Below, piece by piece: positions 5,995 through 7,679 of a DNA stretch of 7,679 nt. Location of the stretch: positions 1-7,679 of the forward strand of contig JAILNL010000186.1 in NCBI GenBank assembly GCA_024691625.1, written 5' to 3'. The position numbers and the translations under genes were made by a program. The stretch's first letter is position 1. Each line of letters starts with the position of its first letter. The notes beneath the pieces were generated by a model, which was not told the origin of the DNA, did no database searches, and saw only the letters and a program-made list of their open reading frames with translations. This DNA is from Schwartzia sp. (in: firmicutes). Lineage in GTDB: Bacteria; Bacillota; Negativicutes; Selenomonadales; Selenomonadaceae.

Positions 5995-6024
5995 ATTGTA
6001 CAACATGTACACTCTAAAAAGCAA
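5995..6024 (-). promoter_or_regulatory. Possible sigma-A promoter of dapB-asd
   Basis: On the minus strand TACAAT (5995-6000, 5 of 6) is preceded at 18 bases by TTGCTT (6019-6024), a weak -35 matching TTGACA at 3 of 6 positions. The predicted start near 5988 leaves a leader of about 23 bases, too short for a lysine riboswitch. The preceding membrane-protein gene ends 50 bases before the -10, with no clear terminator between. Confidence 0.4.
5997..6011. repeat. TGTACA-N3-TGTACA inverted repeat at the dapB promoter, possible operator
   Basis: Two copies of the self-complementary hexamer TGTACA are separated by three bases. On the minus strand the repeat covers the upstream four bases of the -10 hexamer and extends into the spacer. 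A protein binding here would be expected to block RNA polymerase. No regulator is encoded in the window to pair with it, and so short a repeat can arise by chance. Confidence 0.45.
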
Positions 6025-6050
6025 TATGTATTCCGGCTGTAAAACATTTA

Positions 6051-6749
6051 TCAGTGTGTATCTGTACTGCTTTTCCTTTTATGCCAGTACCACATACCTC
6101 CGTATACCACGGTTGCAAGTAAAACAATCACAGTAAGGCGCATCATATTTTCCTCAAGCATTACCACATCGTGTCCTATTATGACTTCAAGAGCAGTAGA
6201 TGGAAACTTACCTATCAGATTGGACAGTACATAGTCCCTGACACTGATTTTTGAAACTGCCCCAAGCGCGGTTAAAATACCTGACGGAAAATACGGTATC
6301 GTTCTGGCTATAAGCATCATCTTAAATCCGTTCTCTCCGCTGAAATCATCCAGCTTTTTAAGATACGTACTCTTTTGTATGAGCTTTTCCGCACTCTCAC
6401 GCAGCAATGTGCGCATCAAAAGGAAGCTGATAACCACGCCTACGGTTTCAGCCAGCCAGGAAAGAATAATTCCGGGAATAACTCCGAACAGGACACCGTT
6501 TGCAGTTGAAATGAAAATTGACGGAAGCACACTTAAAGCGTTAATCAGGACATCAACAAAAAAACTTACAACCATTGCCCACACACCAAAGCGGTTGATG
6601 TAAGCAATAGTTTCTTCCATGCTTCCGCATGTCATGACATGCCACAAATCGCAATATATTGTCGGGTGAATAATATATATTCCGCCTAATAAAATAAAAA
6701 GCAGTACTGCGGAAATCAGCTGAACAGTTCTTTCTGATTTTAGTTGCAA
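6051..6749 (-). CDS. VTT-domain (DedA/TVP38/TMEM64 family) membrane protein
   Basis: The 232-residue product is a polytopic membrane protein with hydrophobic stretches at about 9-27, 56-82, 84-112, 146-165 and 202-220, and a basic C-terminal tail (WHKRKSS). VTT-domain hallmarks are visible: a glycine-containing segment STANGVLFGVIPG (81-93) and ARTIPYFPSGILTALGA (148-164), the conserved R-x-x-P…P-x-G segment. Related DedA/VTT proteins work in membrane homeostasis, some as undecaprenyl-phosphate or phospholipid flippases or scramblases. Which substrate this one moves cannot be told from the sequence. The start is TTG at 6747-6749, preceded by AGGAGGT nine bases upstream. The next in-frame ATG is residue 39, beyond the first membrane segment. 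It stands between recG and dapB without overlap, so it may be transcribed alone or with dapB. Confidence 0.85.
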   Translation of the reverse strand: MQLKSERTVQLISAVLLFILLGGIYIIHPTIYCDLWHVMTCGSMEETIAYINRFGVWAMVVSFFVDVLINALSVLPSIFISTANGVLFGVIPGIILSWLAETVGVVISFLLMRTLLRESAEKLIQKSTYLKKLDDFSGENGFKMMLIARTIPYFPSGILTALGAVSKISVRDYVLSNLIGKFPSTALEVIIGHDVVMLEENMMRLTVIVLLATVVYGGMWYWHKRKSSTDTH

Positions 6750-6777
6750 ACCAAAAATACCTCCTGCATAACTATAC

Positions 6778-6810
6778 TTAAGGAAACACTGACAAAATGA
6801 GTTTTCTTAA
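6778..6810. repeat. Imperfect inverted repeat upstream of the VTT-domain gene
   Basis: On the minus strand TTAAGAAAAC (6801-6810) and GTTTCCTTAA (6778-6787) can pair at 9 of 10 positions around a 13-base loop. There is no U-tract after the stem, so it does not look like a terminator for recG. It lies between the recG stop codon and the Shine-Dalgarno of the membrane-protein gene, just before a TATAGT sequence (6771-6776) that could be a -10. An operator or leader hairpin is possible. Confidence 0.4.
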
Positions 6811-6834
6811 ATATAAATTCAAAACATGAAAAAA

Positions 6835-7679
6835 TCAGGAATCCGTAATATTTTCAAACTGCATTTTATATCGTATTGCCAAAAGCTGCTCCATGTACTT
6901 CCGTTCTTCATCAGTTATCATAGTTTCCTGTGCCGCGCGTCTTGCCTTCATAAGGATATCTGTGTCCGTCAGTACATTTGCAATTTTCAAATCCCCAAGA
7001 CCATGCTGCATAGCACCAAAAAACTGTCCCGGTCCGCGAAGTCTTAAGTCTTCCTCTGCCAGAACAAAGCCATTTGAGGTCTGTTCCATAATTTTTAAAC
7101 GTTCCTGAGTCTTTGGAGAACGGTTTTCCGACACCAGAATACAGTATGACTTCGCCGTACCGCGTCCTACGCGTCCACGAAGCTGATGCAGCTGAGCCAG
7201 ACCGAAGCGGTCAGCATTTTCAATCACCATGATGCTCGCATTCGGAACATCAACACCAACCTCAATAACTGTAGTTGAAACCAGGAGCTTAATTTTCCCG
7301 TCATGGAAGTCAGCCATTACCTTCTCTTTGTCTTTTGCAGGAAGACGTCCATGAACAAGACCGCATGGAATTCCATGAAAAATCCCATGTGAAAGCTCCT
7401 CATACACATCAACAGCCGCACATAGACGGTTATCTTCATTTTCATCATCATGCTCGATAAGCGGACATACAACATACGCCTGACGTCCTGCTTCTATTTC
7501 CTTTCGGACAAAATCATATATAAGACCTCGCCTGTCAGAATGACGTAAAAATGTACGAATCGGCTGACGTCCCGGTGGAAGATGCTCTATGCGCGAAACA
7601 TCAAGGTCACCATATACAGTCAGAGTCATGGTTCTCGGAATCGGTGTTGCTGTCATTACCAGAACATCAGGAGTAACAT
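6835..7679 (-). CDS. recG: ATP-dependent DNA helicase RecG, C-terminal part (5' end outside window)
   Basis: RecG remodels stalled replication forks and Holliday junctions in recombinational repair. The last 280 residues or so are visible, from within the helicase core; full-length RecG is around 680-700 residues. Read from the right edge, the frame shows helicase motif III (TATPIPRT, fragment residues 9-16), motif IV (VVCPLIE), GRLPAKDK, motif V (STTVIEVGVDVPNA, about 124-137) and motif VI (QLRGRVGRG, about 155-163). The RecG C-terminal segment DLRLRGPGQFFGAMQHG follows at about 210-226. The last two segments separate RecG from other superfamily 2 helicases such as Mfd. The stop is TGA at 6835-6837. 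The wedge and nuclease-like N-terminal domains would lie beyond 7679. Nothing suggests truncation other than by the window edge. Confidence 0.97.
   Translation of the reverse strand, partial: VTPDVLVMTATPIPRTMTLTVYGDLDVSRIEHLPPGRQPIRTFLRHSDRRGLIYDFVRKEIEAGRQAYVVCPLIEHDDENEDNRLCAAVDVYEELSHGIFHGIPCGLVHGRLPAKDKEKVMADFHDGKIKLLVSTTVIEVGVDVPNASIMVIENADRFGLAQLHQLRGRVGRGTAKSYCILVSENRSPKTQERLKIMEQTSNGFVLAEEDLRLRGPGQFFGAMQHGLGDLKIANVLTDTDILMKARRAAQETMITDEERKYMEQLLAIRYKMQFENITDS

Noticed and set aside
6001..6050. Terminator after the VTT-domain gene
   Set aside because: Only a 4-base ATGT/ACAT pairing is visible, and the T-run in the gap does not follow a stable stem.
5966..6050. Lysine riboswitch upstream of dapB
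   Set aside because: The gap is 85 bases, much shorter than a lysine riboswitch aptamer, and no matching helices are visible.

Overview
All ten recognisable genes lie on the minus strand, so the biological reading direction runs from base 7679 down to base 1. In that order they are: recG (C-terminal part), a VTT/DedA-like membrane protein, dapB, asd, ireB, ruvX, a DUF1292 gene, mltG, an O-methyltransferase (trmR-like) and a U32-family protein (trhP-like). The last runs off the left edge. Gaps are tiny (overlaps up to about 85 bases), and there is no gene-free stretch over 300 bases. I see no tRNA, rRNA, CRISPR array, insertion sequence or phage sequence.

The gene content points to a Bacillota (Firmicutes) genome. 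IreB (UPF0297), a DUF1292 protein and a Gram-positive-type Asd are all present, Shine-Dalgarno sequences are strong, and GUG and UUG starts occur. The block ireB-ruvX-DUF1292-mltG-trmR-trhP follows the Bacillus subtilis order yrzL-yrrK-yrzB-yrrL-yrrM-yrrN/yrrO, with a single U32 gene visible where Bacillus has two. My guess is Negativicutes (Veillonella/Dialister/Megasphaera type), but the sequence does not prove the class.

Region by region: (a) 6835-7679, end of the recG DNA-repair helicase. (b) 6051-6749, a polytopic VTT-domain protein behind an inverted repeat. (c) 4112-5965, dapB-asd, two enzymes of the diaminopimelate/lysine pathway, behind a weak promoter-like sequence overlapped by a TGTACA inverted repeat. 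(d) 3370-4060, ireB and ruvX, one base apart, with an extended -10 promoter at the asd stop codon. (e) 2971-3309, a small acidic DUF1292 protein that appears to have its own promoter and a strong terminator hairpin. (f) 1-2899, mltG-trmR-trhP, coupled by overlaps.

Two functional themes emerge. One is cell-wall supply and control: DapB and Asd make the DAP precursor, IreB is a target of PASTA kinases, and MltG trims nascent glycan strands. The other is tRNA wobble modification: the U32 protein and the methyltransferase are best read as the consecutive steps making 5-methoxyuridine at position 34. This is mostly a conserved housekeeping region. Its most unusual feature is regulatory: three consecutive gene ends (asd, ruvX, DUF1292) each have a promoter-like sequence that incorporates the TGA stop codon, and a terminator-like hairpin sits directly against the mltG ribosome binding site.
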